The notes beneath the pieces were generated by a model, which worked only from the letters and a program-made list of their open reading frames with translations, was not told the origin of the DNA and did not search any database. DNA of 46,919 nucleotides from an uncultured Saprospiraceae bacterium. GTDB lineage: Bacteria; Bacteroidota; Bacteroidia; Chitinophagales; Saprospiraceae. Below are positions 7,022 through 14,987 of this stretch, one piece after another (position 1 is the stretch's first letter; every line of letters begins with the position of its first letter). The stretch covers positions 1-46,919 of the forward strand of contig CALCMJ010000023.1 in NCBI GenBank assembly GCA_937967615.1, given 5' to 3'. The position numbers were made by a program, and so were the translations under genes.

Positions 7022-8512
7022 CTATAGGACCTTTCTTAAACGAGCAACAGGAATACTTAACTGTTCTCTATATTTAGCGACTGTACGACGCGCAATGTTA
7101 TAGCCTTTTTTCTGTAAGAAATCTTTAAGTTTTTCATCAGAAAGTGGCTTGCGTTTACTCTCACTAGAGATTATATCAGATAAGATGTTTTTTACCTCAA
7201 GAGTAGAAACTTCCGTCCCGTCTTTTGTTTGTAAGGATTCAGAAAAGAAATCTTTTAGTCGCTTAGTGCCAAATTCTGTTTGCACAAATTTACTATTAGC
7301 AACCCTAGAAACAGTGGATATATCAAGAGCAGTTATTTCTGCAATATCCTTTAATATCATTGGTTTTAATCTACGCTCATCACCAGAAATAAAGTATTCA
7401 TATTGATACTGCATGATGGAATACATAGTTTTATATAAAGTTTCTTGTCGCTGTTTAATAGCGTCAATAAACCACTTTGCAGAATCTATTTTTTGCTTGA
7501 TGAACATAACAGCCTCTTTCTCCTGTTTGGATTTCTTTTTCCCCACATTTGATTGCTTATAAGAAATAAGCATTTCTCTGTAATTTTCATTTACTCTGAG
7601 ATCAGGTGCATTTTTACTATTCAGTGTGATATCAAGTTCACCATCTCGGTTTGAGACAAAAAAGTCAGGAACGATGTACTGGACAGCTCCTGAAGAACTT
7701 TCTCTAAATCCACTTGCAGGTTTTGGGTTTAATTTTAGAATCTCTGTAATGGCATCTCTTAATTCTGACTCAGATACAAACAAGTGTTTTTGCAGCTTTT
7801 CGTAATGCTTCTTAGTGAACTCGTTAAAGTGATTTTTGAGAATCTTGAAAGCAAGTTTCTTTACTTTCTTGTCAGCACCATCTTCAAGTTCCAGTCTACG
7901 CTCAATCTGAATAAGAAGACATTCTTGAAGATTACTTGCACCTATCCCAGAAGGATCAAAATTCTGAACCATTCTTAATACTCCCTGGATTTCTTCTTCA
8001 GATGCGTCCATGTTTTGTGTAAACATCAGATCATCTATAATCGCTTTTGGAATCCTACGTAAGTAACCATCGTGGTCTATGCTTCCTATGATTTGTTTGC
8101 CTATGAGAATTTCTTTTTCACTTTCTAGACCCAACATATTTAATTGGTTATCAAGATACTCATGGAAACTTTGTTGCACAGAGATAGGAATCGTTTTATC
8201 CTCCTCTGTAGAACTAAAATTATCTGCCATTAACTTGTAGCTCACAGGATCCTCATCTATATAGTCATTCAGATAATCGTCAAGTTCAAAACTCTCTGAC
8301 TCTGGACCACTTTCTTCTTCTGCTTCTGTTCTTTTTTCTATATCAAATACATCTTGTTCCTCCTCACCCTCATCGAGTGCAGGGTTAGATTCTAGCTCTT
8401 CCTTAATCCTGTTATCAAGGGTTGCTGTAGGTATCTGTAGAAGTTTCATCAGCTGAATCTGCTGAGGAGATAACTTCTGTAACATCTTATGATTTAGACT
8501 CTGCTTTAACAT
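7022..8512 (-). CDS. rpoN: RNA polymerase sigma-54 factor RpoN
   Basis: Sigma-54 directs RNA polymerase to -24/-12 promoters that need an AAA+ activator. The 496-residue protein has the Gln/Leu-rich region I at the N-terminus (about 1-50, for activator contact), an acidic region II (about 50-100), the core-binding domain, and the C-terminal RpoN box ARRTVAKYRE at 474-483, which is an exact match to the consensus. It is intact and monocistronic. I found no sigma-54 activator and no convincing -24/-12 promoter in this window, so its regulon lies elsewhere. Confidence 0.97.
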   Translation of the reverse strand: MLKQSLNHKMLQKLSPQQIQLMKLLQIPTATLDNRIKEELESNPALDEGEEEQDVFDIEKRTEAEEESGPESESFELDDYLNDYIDEDPVSYKLMADNFSSTEEDKTIPISVQQSFHEYLDNQLNMLGLESEKEILIGKQIIGSIDHDGYLRRIPKAIIDDLMFTQNMDASEEEIQGVLRMVQNFDPSGIGASNLQECLLIQIERRLELEDGADKKVKKLAFKILKNHFNEFTKKHYEKLQKHLFVSESELRDAITEILKLNPKPASGFRESSSGAVQYIVPDFFVSNRDGELDITLNSKNAPDLRVNENYREMLISYKQSNVGKKKSKQEKEAVMFIKQKIDSAKWFIDAIKQRQETLYKTMYSIMQYQYEYFISGDERRLKPMILKDIAEITALDISTVSRVANSKFVQTEFGTKRLKDFFSESLQTKDGTEVSTLEVKNILSDIISSESKRKPLSDEKLKDFLQKKGYNIARRTVAKYREQLSIPVARLRKVL

Positions 8513-8689
8513 CTCTCCGTATTTTCTTATTTTACCTTTTCTATTGTAATATTAACAACAAACAAAGAAAAAGGATTCTTAAAATATAAGATTCCTTCTC
8601 CACAAATATATAGTATAAAAAATACATATTACAAGTTTTTCTAATATAAAAACCGCTGATTAGCAATATTTAACGTAAAAATTTGAAAT

Positions 8690-10459
8690 TTGACCACAAA
8701 AATCAAGCTAGAAAACCTAAGAAAAAAAATGAAGGAGGAAGGGATAGATGCATATATCATTCCCAGCAGTGACCCGCATAAAAGCGAATATGTAGCAGAT
8801 AGATGGAAATCAAGGGAATGGATATCAGGGTTCACTGGGTCAGCAGGACTCGTAGTTGTAACTCAGGACCATGCAGGTCTCTGGACGGATAGTAGATACT
8901 TTTTACAGGCTTTAGATGAACTGAAAGATTCTGAATTTGAATTACACAAGGTCTATAATCAATTCATTCCACAGCATTACACCTGGCTTAAAGAAAACTT
9001 GAAAGATGGAGATACAATAGGATTTAATGGACAGACTTTGTCTGAAAATGATGTAAAGAGATGTAAGGCTTATTTAACTAACGTTCGCCTAAAATATGAT
9101 CAAGATCTTATTGAAGCGGTGTGGGACGGGAGACCTGAAATTCCCAAGAATCAAATCTTTTTACACGACGAAAAGTTCTGCGGGTTTTCTTCAGAAAAAA
9201 AATTAAAGCAGCTTAGAAAAGTGATTGCTGATGAAGGACTAGACTATTATATAATCGCAAGCTTAGACGATATAGCCTGGTTGTACAATATTCGTTGCAA
9301 CGATGTAGATTTTAATCCTGTCGCTATTGCTTATTCTATAGTTAGCAAAGATTCAGCTATCCTTTTTATAAACGAAGCCAAACTCACTGCCGAGGTCAAA
9401 GAAAAACTAAACGCAAACGGAGTCTCTTTCAGACCCTACCCTTCAATCATTGACTTTCTTCAAGATCAGGATAAAACTAAGGTGTGTGGTTATGACCCTT
9501 ATAAGCTAAACCAAATATTATTTGACAGTATAGCTGGAAAGAAGAAAGCAAGCAAAAATTTTACGACAGAACTAAAAGCAGTTAAAAACGATACGGAGAT
9601 TGGGTGTTTTAGAAAAGTCATGGTAAAAGATGGAGTGGCGCTGCTAAAAACCTTTATGTGGCTTGAAGATACCCTAGGGAAGGAAACGATAACAGAGTAT
9701 GACTTGGCAAATAAGTTATCTTTTTTTAGATCTCAACAAGAAGGATATTTTGGCGAAAGCTTTTCAGCAATTGTAGGTTATGAATCTAACGGAGCAATCA
9801 TACACTATAGACCAGACAAAGAGAAAAGTAAAGAAATTAAGAATGAAGGCGTACTATTAGTAGATAGCGGAGGACAGTATTTTGATGGCACAACAGATAT
9901 TACTAGAACATTTTGCTTTGATGAGCCACAAGAAGAACTTAAGACAGCCTACACAGCAGTTCTGAAGGGACACATTGCATTAGATGATGTGGTATACCCC
10001 GTTGGGACTATTGGCGGCCAATTAGATGTCCTGGCGAGGCAAGCTCTGTGGAGTGAGGGTTTAAATTATTTACACGGTACAGGACATGGTGTTGGTTTTT
10101 TCCTAAATGTGCACGAAGACCCTCAGGGTTTTACTGCAGGAAGTTCTCCTAGGGCAAATACACCCCTAAAAGAAGGGATGGTTACCTCAAACGAACCAGG
10201 CTATTACAAGGATAATGCATTTGGGATAAGGATAGAGAACCTCATTCTTACGAAGAAAAGCGCAAAAGAAGGTTTTTATGAGCATGAAACTCTAACACTT
10301 TTTCCTATTGAAACTAAAATGATAGATGAAACAAAAATGGATCATAAAGAAAAGTCTTGGCTTAATCGCTATCATCAAGAGGTGTTTGAACGCCTAAGTC
10401 CAGCATTAAATGAGAAAGAGCAAAACTGGTTAAAAGTAAAATGTAAGCCACTGGGATAA
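8690..10459 (+). CDS. Xaa-Pro aminopeptidase (M24B family)
   Basis: A 589-residue three-domain aminopeptidase P, which removes an N-terminal residue ahead of proline. Two creatinase-like N-terminal domains are followed by the pita-bread catalytic domain with the dinuclear metal ligands: Asp in LLVDSGGQY and in DGTTDITRTF, His in HGTGHGVG, Glu in SNEPGYY and Glu in IRIENLI. The length matches the large eukaryote-like APP1 form. The start is TTG at 8690; the conserved N-terminal LRKKM...DAYIIPSSDPH segment begins soon after, and no ATG fits better. No signal peptide, so it is cytosolic. Confidence 0.93.
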   Translation: MTTKIKLENLRKKMKEEGIDAYIIPSSDPHKSEYVADRWKSREWISGFTGSAGLVVVTQDHAGLWTDSRYFLQALDELKDSEFELHKVYNQFIPQHYTWLKENLKDGDTIGFNGQTLSENDVKRCKAYLTNVRLKYDQDLIEAVWDGRPEIPKNQIFLHDEKFCGFSSEKKLKQLRKVIADEGLDYYIIASLDDIAWLYNIRCNDVDFNPVAIAYSIVSKDSAILFINEAKLTAEVKEKLNANGVSFRPYPSIIDFLQDQDKTKVCGYDPYKLNQILFDSIAGKKKASKNFTTELKAVKNDTEIGCFRKVMVKDGVALLKTFMWLEDTLGKETITEYDLANKLSFFRSQQEGYFGESFSAIVGYESNGAIIHYRPDKEKSKEIKNEGVLLVDSGGQYFDGTTDITRTFCFDEPQEELKTAYTAVLKGHIALDDVVYPVGTIGGQLDVLARQALWSEGLNYLHGTGHGVGFFLNVHEDPQGFTAGSSPRANTPLKEGMVTSNEPGYYKDNAFGIRIENLILTKKSAKEGFYEHETLTLFPIETKMIDETKMDHKEKSWLNRYHQEVFERLSPALNEKEQNWLKVKCKPLG

Positions 10460-10526
10460 TTTTTTGACTACAAATCACAAGTTATTTCTTTATTAAAGCT
10501 TTTCTTTGCATCATAATTAACTCAAA

Positions 10527-10655
10527 ATGGACGGAGGAACAAATACGAATTGGGGAAGAAAAGGATCATGCTTAGCTAAGTTTTTCTTTATGCTTATCCT
10601 GTTTATTATTATGCTTATCTGGATTTACAACAAGAATACCCAAGGCTTATCATAA
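10527..10655 (+). CDS. 42-residue single-helix membrane protein
   Basis: ATG at 10527 opens 42 codons. A short Gly/Asn-rich basic head (residues 1-15) precedes one strongly hydrophobic helix (about 16-34, FFFMLILFIIMLIWIY), then a short polar tail. The profile is far from what chance A/T-rich DNA gives, but I do not recognise a family. It lies 67 bases past the aminopeptidase stop and may be co-transcribed with it. Its last codons overlap the minus-strand terminator of tRNA-Phe. Confidence 0.5.
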   Translation: MDGGTNTNWGRKGSCLAKFFFMLILFIIMLIWIYNKNTQGLS

Positions 10656-10683
10656 AAAGCCGCCTAATTGCACTTATACGGCT
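10654..10683 (-). terminator. Terminator downstream of tRNA-Phe
   Basis: On the minus strand AGCCG pairs with CGGCT across a 16-base loop and is followed by TTTT then A. It lies about 50 bases past the 3' end of tRNA-Phe. The stem is only five pairs, so the strength is modest. Confidence 0.45.
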
Positions 10684-10735
10684 GGTCTAAAAAAAAGAAA
10701 CCCCTGATGAACTAAAGTCAACAGAGGATTCTTTG

Positions 10736-10808
10736 TGGTACCTCCAGGAATCGAACCAGGGACACATGGATTTTCAGTCCATTGCTCTACCAACTGAGCT
10801 AAGGTACC
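10736..10808 (-). tRNA. tRNA-Phe (GAA)
   Basis: A 73-base cloverleaf on the minus strand. The acceptor GGTACCT pairs fully with AGGTACC, the D-arm reads GCTC...GAGC, the anticodon stem ATGGA/TCCAT encloses a seven-base CTGAAAA loop with anticodon GAA, and the T-arm CCTGG/CCTGG-type stem encloses TTCGATT. The discriminator base is A. The 3' CCA is not encoded and must be added after transcription. It is a lone tRNA with its own promoter and a likely terminator. Confidence 0.97.
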
Positions 10809-10821
10809 TTTCAAAGTGACG

Positions 10822-10851
10822 CAAATTTATATCTTTTTTTGTATCACCCAA
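10822..10851 (-). promoter_or_regulatory. tRNA-Phe promoter (TTG / TAAATTTG)
   Basis: On the minus strand TTG (10849-10851) and TAAATTTG (10822-10829) are 19 bases apart, matching the Bacteroidota consensus TTTG-N19-21-TAnnTTTG. The -7 element ends 13 bases before the tRNA 5' end, leaving a short processed leader. This is the best promoter match in the window. Confidence 0.7.
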
Positions 10852-10934
10852 TCCTTTTTGATAAAACTTACAAAGGATAATTAATACCTTCAAAGAAATT
10901 TCCTTTTCATATTATTCATTTTACATATACAAAA

Positions 10935-11417
10935 GTGCTTAATAACGAGAAATACCAGGGCTTTTTAGATTCTCCTGTAGGAATAATAAGATTGTGTGCG
11001 TCTGATATTGGTCTTAGGTCACTAGATATAGTTGAGGATAAGGGTAAAAGCAATGAAAACGAGCATATCCTGTTTCATAAACGCCAATTAGAAGATTATT
11101 TCAGCAATTGCAAAGAACCCAAAGCAACACAGATTGATCTGTCAGGAAATTCTGAATTTGATCGTTCAGTATGGACGGCACTAACAAAAATCCCCTTTGG
11201 GTCCACATTTTCTTACAAACAGCTATCCATTGCGATTGGAAACCCTAAAGCAGTCAGAGCTGTAGGTACCGCAAATGGCAGGAATCCTGTCCTAATCATA
11301 ATTCCCTGCCACAGAGTCATAGGAAGCGACGGTAGTCTGACAGGATTTTCTGCAGGCATAGAAATTAAAAGAAAGTTGTTGATGCATGAAAACGTGATCC
11401 CACAAGAACTTTTCTAA
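10935..11417 (+). CDS. ogt: Methylated-DNA--protein-cysteine S-methyltransferase
   Basis: A suicide repair protein that moves alkyl groups from O6-methylguanine onto its own cysteine. The 160-residue protein has the active-site motif P-C-H-R-V-I with Cys125, the recognition-helix Arg in KAVRAVGTANGRNP (about 105-118) and the C-terminal GFSAG stretch. Length fits the Ogt/MGMT type without an Ada domain. Translation probably starts at the GTG at 10935, as no ATG is available before the N-terminal domain. Single gene. Confidence 0.93.
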   Translation: MLNNEKYQGFLDSPVGIIRLCASDIGLRSLDIVEDKGKSNENEHILFHKRQLEDYFSNCKEPKATQIDLSGNSEFDRSVWTALTKIPFGSTFSYKQLSIAIGNPKAVRAVGTANGRNPVLIIIPCHRVIGSDGSLTGFSAGIEIKRKLLMHENVIPQELF

Positions 11418-11481
11418 GAAACAGGTATGAATAGTTTGGTCTTGTCTCCCAAATTCACTTAAGTACGGAATTCTGGATTCT

Positions 11482-11871
11482 TTAGTTTAGTTGGAATGGG
11501 GTATGGAAGAGAAACTCAGGGACCTCTACTGCTATAGTTTCTTCTGAGTCTATAACTTTCATATTGTAGTGACCTAGCATTTTACCTATTGGAGTAGAAA
11601 GCGGGCACCAAGAGCTATATGTATGTGAATCTCCAGGTCTGAGAATAGGTTGTTTTCCTATGACCCCTTCACCTTCCACTATCCTCTTCAAGCCTAAGCC
11701 GTTTACTATAACCCACCTTCGGCTAATCAACTTTACAGCCTTATCACTTTGGTTTTCAATATCTACCTGATAAGAAAAGACATACTGAAGAGATTTTTCT
11801 ACAAAGGCGATCCGTTCAAACCTGGGTTTGATAGATACTGTAATGCCAGATGTAACGCTCTTGTATTTCAT
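11482..11871 (-). CDS. apaG: Co2+/Mg2+ efflux protein ApaG
   Basis: A 129-residue ApaG/DUF525 protein with a fibronectin-III-like beta fold. The pattern is typical: FSYQVDIENQS near residue 35, then RRWVIVNG, GVIGKQPILRPG and the Ser/Cys-containing SSWCPLSTPIGKMLGHY segment (about 86-102). The family name reflects a cobalt/magnesium phenotype in enterobacteria; its biochemical role is uncertain. Its ATG overlaps the gmk stop by one base (TAATG), so it is coupled to gmk as the third gene of yicC-gmk-apaG. Confidence 0.92.
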   Translation of the reverse strand: MKYKSVTSGITVSIKPRFERIAFVEKSLQYVFSYQVDIENQSDKAVKLISRRWVIVNGLGLKRIVEGEGVIGKQPILRPGDSHTYSSWCPLSTPIGKMLGHYNMKVIDSEETIAVEVPEFLFHTPFQLN

Positions 11872-12461
11872 TATATTAATTTACCGAAAAAAAAGGATTC
11901 CGTTAATACTTCAGCCTCTTTTAATGTAGTGTCTAACACATCATTAACAAGTATATAGTCAAAAGAGTTTTCAAAACTAAGTTCACGTTTTACTCTTCGG
12001 ATTCTCTTTTTAAGGCTAGCTTCTGTTTCGGTCTTACGGTTTTTAAGTCTTTGTATTAAGATTTCTAGAGATGGAGGTTTAACAAAAACAACATGTGCGT
12101 TGTCTCCAAATTTTTCTTTAATGCTGCTGGCTCCATTGACCTCAATGTCAAAGATGATATATTTTTTGAGACTCCAAAGTCTCTCAATTTCTGATTTTAA
12201 CGTGCCATAATATTGACCTGAGTACACCTCTTCCCACTCTACAAATTCTTGTTGATGAATTTTTTCTTTAAATTCTTCTGTAGATAAAAAATAGTAGTCT
12301 TTACCTTCTTCTTCCCCCTCTCTCATTTTTCTATTTGTTGCAGAAACAGAGAACCCTAAGAAATCATATTGTTTAATTAGATGTCTAACAATAGTTGTCT
12401 TGCCAGCACCAGAAGGCGCTGTAAAAACTATAAGCTTTTCTTGAAATGTTTCTTTTGACAA
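11871..12461 (-). CDS. gmk: Guanylate kinase
   Basis: Gmk phosphorylates GMP to GDP with ATP. The 196-residue protein starts with the P-loop APSGAGKT (15-22), then the GMP-binding SVSATNRKMREGEEEGKDYYF segment, with the usual S-x-T-x-R-x-x-x-x-G-E pattern in slightly altered form (SATNRKMREGE), and the lid region with RLKNRKTE. Cytosolic, essential, normal length. It starts two bases after the yicC stop and overlaps apaG. Confidence 0.95.
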   Translation of the reverse strand: MSKETFQEKLIVFTAPSGAGKTTIVRHLIKQYDFLGFSVSATNRKMREGEEEGKDYYFLSTEEFKEKIHQQEFVEWEEVYSGQYYGTLKSEIERLWSLKKYIIFDIEVNGASSIKEKFGDNAHVVFVKPPSLEILIQRLKNRKTETEASLKKRIRRVKRELSFENSFDYILVNDVLDTTLKEAEVLTESFFFGKLI

Positions 12462-12463
12462 AA

Positions 12464-13339
12464 TTATAAAATGTTTGCGTTCATCTCTTTAATGCGCTCC
12501 AGGTTATCCTTCATTGAGACAACGTGTTGCTGTATATGATGTTCCTGAGCTTTTGCACCTAGGGTATTTATCTCCCTTCCTATCTCTTGTGATATGAAAG
12601 ATAATTTTTTCCCTTTTGATCTTGTTTCTTCATCCATTACTTCTAGAAAATATTTACAATGCTGCTTAAGCCTGATTTTTTCTTCATTAATATCAAGACG
12701 TTCAAGATAAAACAAAAGTTCCTGTTCAAATCTGTTATGATCAATTTTTTCATCACCTAAAAACTGTGCAAGATTTTTTTTCATCTTCGTCCTGATCGTT
12801 TCCATCCTTTGGTCTTCGTACTTAGCTAGTTCTTCTAGATTAGTAATAATGCCATTGATGTTTTCTTTCAGATCATTATACATCACCTTGCCCTCTTTTT
12901 CTCTAAACTTATCAATATTAACAACCGCTTCACCCATAAGTTTAAGGACTACATCCCACTCAGCTTCATCTGGAATATTTTCTTGGGGCATAACTACATT
13001 TGGAATTCGTAATATACTCTGCAAGATATCTCCACCTTCAATGTCTGTCTCTCCTATCAACTCTTTGAGTTCGCCATAATACTTTTTAAACAATGTTTTA
13101 TTCAAGGTATAACTCTCTTCACCTAGCTCACTTTCAATTGTAAGTGTACCATCTATTTTTCCTCTTTCCACAGCATTTAAAAGAGTTTTGCGGATTTCAA
13201 TTTCCTTATGCTTGTAATTTAAAGGATAACGTAATCTGAGATCAGTCGTTTTCCCATTTAGGCTTCTGATTTCAAAAATTATCTTTTTATCCTTGTAAGC
13301 TGCGAACGCACGCCCAAATCCAGTCATTGAATACAACAT
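12464..13339 (-). CDS. YicC/YloC family endoribonuclease
   Basis: A 291-residue YicC protein. The family begins with the hallmark SMTGFG (residues 4-9 here) and has a conserved EIRSLNGK-type segment at about 23-30, which in E. coli reads similarly. E. coli YicC and B. subtilis YloC have been described as RNases acting on structured or small RNAs. The C-terminal half is helical, ending in the conserved ISQEIGREINTLGAKA segment (about 249-264). It is the first gene of the yicC-gmk-apaG operon, a neighbour pair widely kept in bacteria. Confidence 0.94.
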   Translation of the reverse strand: MLYSMTGFGRAFAAYKDKKIIFEIRSLNGKTTDLRLRYPLNYKHKEIEIRKTLLNAVERGKIDGTLTIESELGEESYTLNKTLFKKYYGELKELIGETDIEGGDILQSILRIPNVVMPQENIPDEAEWDVVLKLMGEAVVNIDKFREKEGKVMYNDLKENINGIITNLEELAKYEDQRMETIRTKMKKNLAQFLGDEKIDHNRFEQELLFYLERLDINEEKIRLKQHCKYFLEVMDEETRSKGKKLSFISQEIGREINTLGAKAQEHHIQQHVVSMKDNLERIKEMNANIL

Positions 13340-13593
13340 AAAATGCTTGTTTTTATTAGCTCCATAGTTACGAAAATTCTCCTATACCAATTACAGAGAC
13401 TGGTTTGAAGGAGATTAATCCGAATATTCAAATTCTTTCAAAAATAGGCTTAGTATGTGCATATATGGTTGAAAGTGAATGATTTATAATTAAAAATTTG
13501 GCGAAAATTATTATAAATCAATAAAAATGCGAAATTTGCAGTCCCAATAACAAAGCAATATTGAAATATGAACAATTTTAAAGCAATCGCATA
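13340..13593. other. Divergent intergenic region between yicC and HU gene
   Basis: A 254-base A/T-rich spacer that must hold two divergent promoters. A GAAATTTG sequence at 13531-13538 is a one-mismatch match to the -7 consensus for the HU gene, with no -33 box at the right distance. No gene or strong hairpin is seen. Confidence 0.5.
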
Positions 13594-13908
13594 ATGAGGA
13601 AAGCTGATCTAGTAACAACGATATCTGAAAAAACAGGTGTTCCTAAGGTGGATGTTCTTGTGACTTTGGAAATGTTTTTTAAAGAAGTAAAAAGGTCGCT
13701 TTCAGGAGGAGAAAACGTGTATGTCAGAGGCTTTGGATCTTTTGTGATAAAGAAACGAGCAAAAAAAGTAGGCAGACACATTAAGAAGAATGTCGCAATT
13801 GAAATTCCAGAACATTTTATTCCTTCATTTAAGCCAGCAAAAGCATTTGTGATGCAGGTGAAAGAAAATGTTAAAGAATTACCAGAAGATAAAGGTTCCT
13901 CAGAATAG
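13594..13908 (+). CDS. HU family DNA-binding protein
   Basis: A 104-residue nucleoid protein of the HU/IHF fold that bends DNA as a dimer. The N-terminal helices (MRKADLVTTISEKTGVPK) are followed by the GFGSF turn (about 47-51) and the beta-arm, in which the usual R-N-P-tip is replaced by RHIKKNVAIEIPEH. This arm form is common in one Bacteroidota HU subgroup. The C-terminus extends about 14 residues past the core in an acidic tail. It leads the HU-TPR-small protein-rng group. Confidence 0.93.
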   Translation: MRKADLVTTISEKTGVPKVDVLVTLEMFFKEVKRSLSGGENVYVRGFGSFVIKKRAKKVGRHIKKNVAIEIPEHFIPSFKPAKAFVMQVKENVKELPEDKGSSE

Positions 13909-13911
13909 ACT

Positions 13912-14700
13912 ATGCAAAGAGGATTGAGTAAATTAATAAGCGTATCCTTTTTTATAGGACTATTTGTTTTACTCTACTTTGGATGTGATACAAAAGATAA
14001 TTCTCTAAAACTCGCTGAAAAGTCACGAGTTCTGAATTTTGAAAAGATAAGTCCTCAAATGCTAATGAAAAGCGCTAAAGCTGAATTGTTGTCAGATGAG
14101 ACCATTTACTTAGATGCACTGAAAATTCAGATTGAACAATCTGATTCTAAGGAAGAAAAATATGCACTTCAAGAAAAGGAGGCATCATTTTGGTTTACTA
14201 AAGAGCAAGAAGCAATTTCTGGTGCAATCGCCCAACAAATTGCTGAAGGAAGAGGAGATAGTCAAAGTTGGTCCATAGCTGGAACAACATTTACTATATG
14301 CCTGCAAAGAGAAACTGAACCAGATTTAAAGGATTTTTGCTTTAATAGAGCAATAAATGCATTTGAACAGGCAATTAGCCTTGATCCAGAGAACTTGGAT
14401 CATCAGATTAACTTAGCTTTGTGCTATGTTGAAAAGCCTTTAGAGGAGAATCCAATGAAAGGAATACAACTCTTGTTAGGCTTAAATAAGGCTAACCCCA
14501 AGAATATCAGCGTTTTAACCCAACTTGGACGCTTATCTGTAAAAACGAACCAAATTGACAGGGCAATTGCTCGATTTAGCTCAATTTTAGAGATAGAACC
14601 TGAAAATAATGTAGCTAATTGCTATTTAGGGGATATTTATGATAAAAGTGGGAACAAAACCCTTGCAGAAAAGCATTATGCTTTATGTAAGAGAGAATAG
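13912..14700 (+). CDS. TPR-repeat protein, probable lipoprotein
   Basis: A 262-residue protein starting three bases after the HU stop. The N-terminus is hydrophobic (about 9-24) and ends at Cys25 in L-Y-F-G-C, a loose lipobox, so it is either a lipoprotein or anchored by one helix. The C-terminal half holds TPR units (about 145-180 and 195-262, with typical A-x-x-x-F-x-x-A-I-x-L-x-P and A-x-x-Y-L-G-D-I-Y patterns). A TPR gene between HU and rng is a recurring Bacteroidota arrangement as I recall it. Function unknown. Confidence 0.8.
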   Translation: MQRGLSKLISVSFFIGLFVLLYFGCDTKDNSLKLAEKSRVLNFEKISPQMLMKSAKAELLSDETIYLDALKIQIEQSDSKEEKYALQEKEASFWFTKEQEAISGAIAQQIAEGRGDSQSWSIAGTTFTICLQRETEPDLKDFCFNRAINAFEQAISLDPENLDHQINLALCYVEKPLEENPMKGIQLLLGLNKANPKNISVLTQLGRLSVKTNQIDRAIARFSSILEIEPENNVANCYLGDIYDKSGNKTLAEKHYALCKRE

Positions 14701-14731
14701 AAGATTTAAGAAAATATATAAATAACGAATT

Positions 14732-14824
14732 ATGCCTTGCGGTAAAAAAAGAAAAAGACACAAAATATCTACGCACAAGCGTAAGAAACGACTCAGAAAG
14801 AATAGACACAAGAAGAAGAAATAA
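14732..14824 (+). CDS. 30-residue very basic protein, AURKAIP1/COX24-like (possible ribosomal protein)
   Basis: ATG at 14732 opens 30 codons ending in TAA. Nineteen residues are Lys or Arg, and the pattern MPCGKKRKRHK...THKRKKRLRKNRHKKKK matches the small AURKAIP1/COX24-domain proteins of Bacteroidota. The mitochondrial counterpart is ribosomal protein mS38, and mycobacterial bS22 is a comparable small-subunit protein, so a ribosomal role is likely but inferred. It lies 31 bases after the TPR gene and 163 bases before rng. It is short enough that automatic annotation often omits it. Confidence 0.85.
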   Translation: MPCGKKRKRHKISTHKRKKRLRKNRHKKKK

Positions 14825-14987
14825 ATTTGATAAGCTATTATATAGTGAATTAAGTATAGTGTCTATTGTTTAGATTATCTGCCCAAAACCTCATAAAAAA
14901 TACAAAGGATAATCTCTTTCTTAAGTTATATCATCATTTAACTGACTATATTTCCTGTATAGGCTTATCTACATATAATATATAGAT

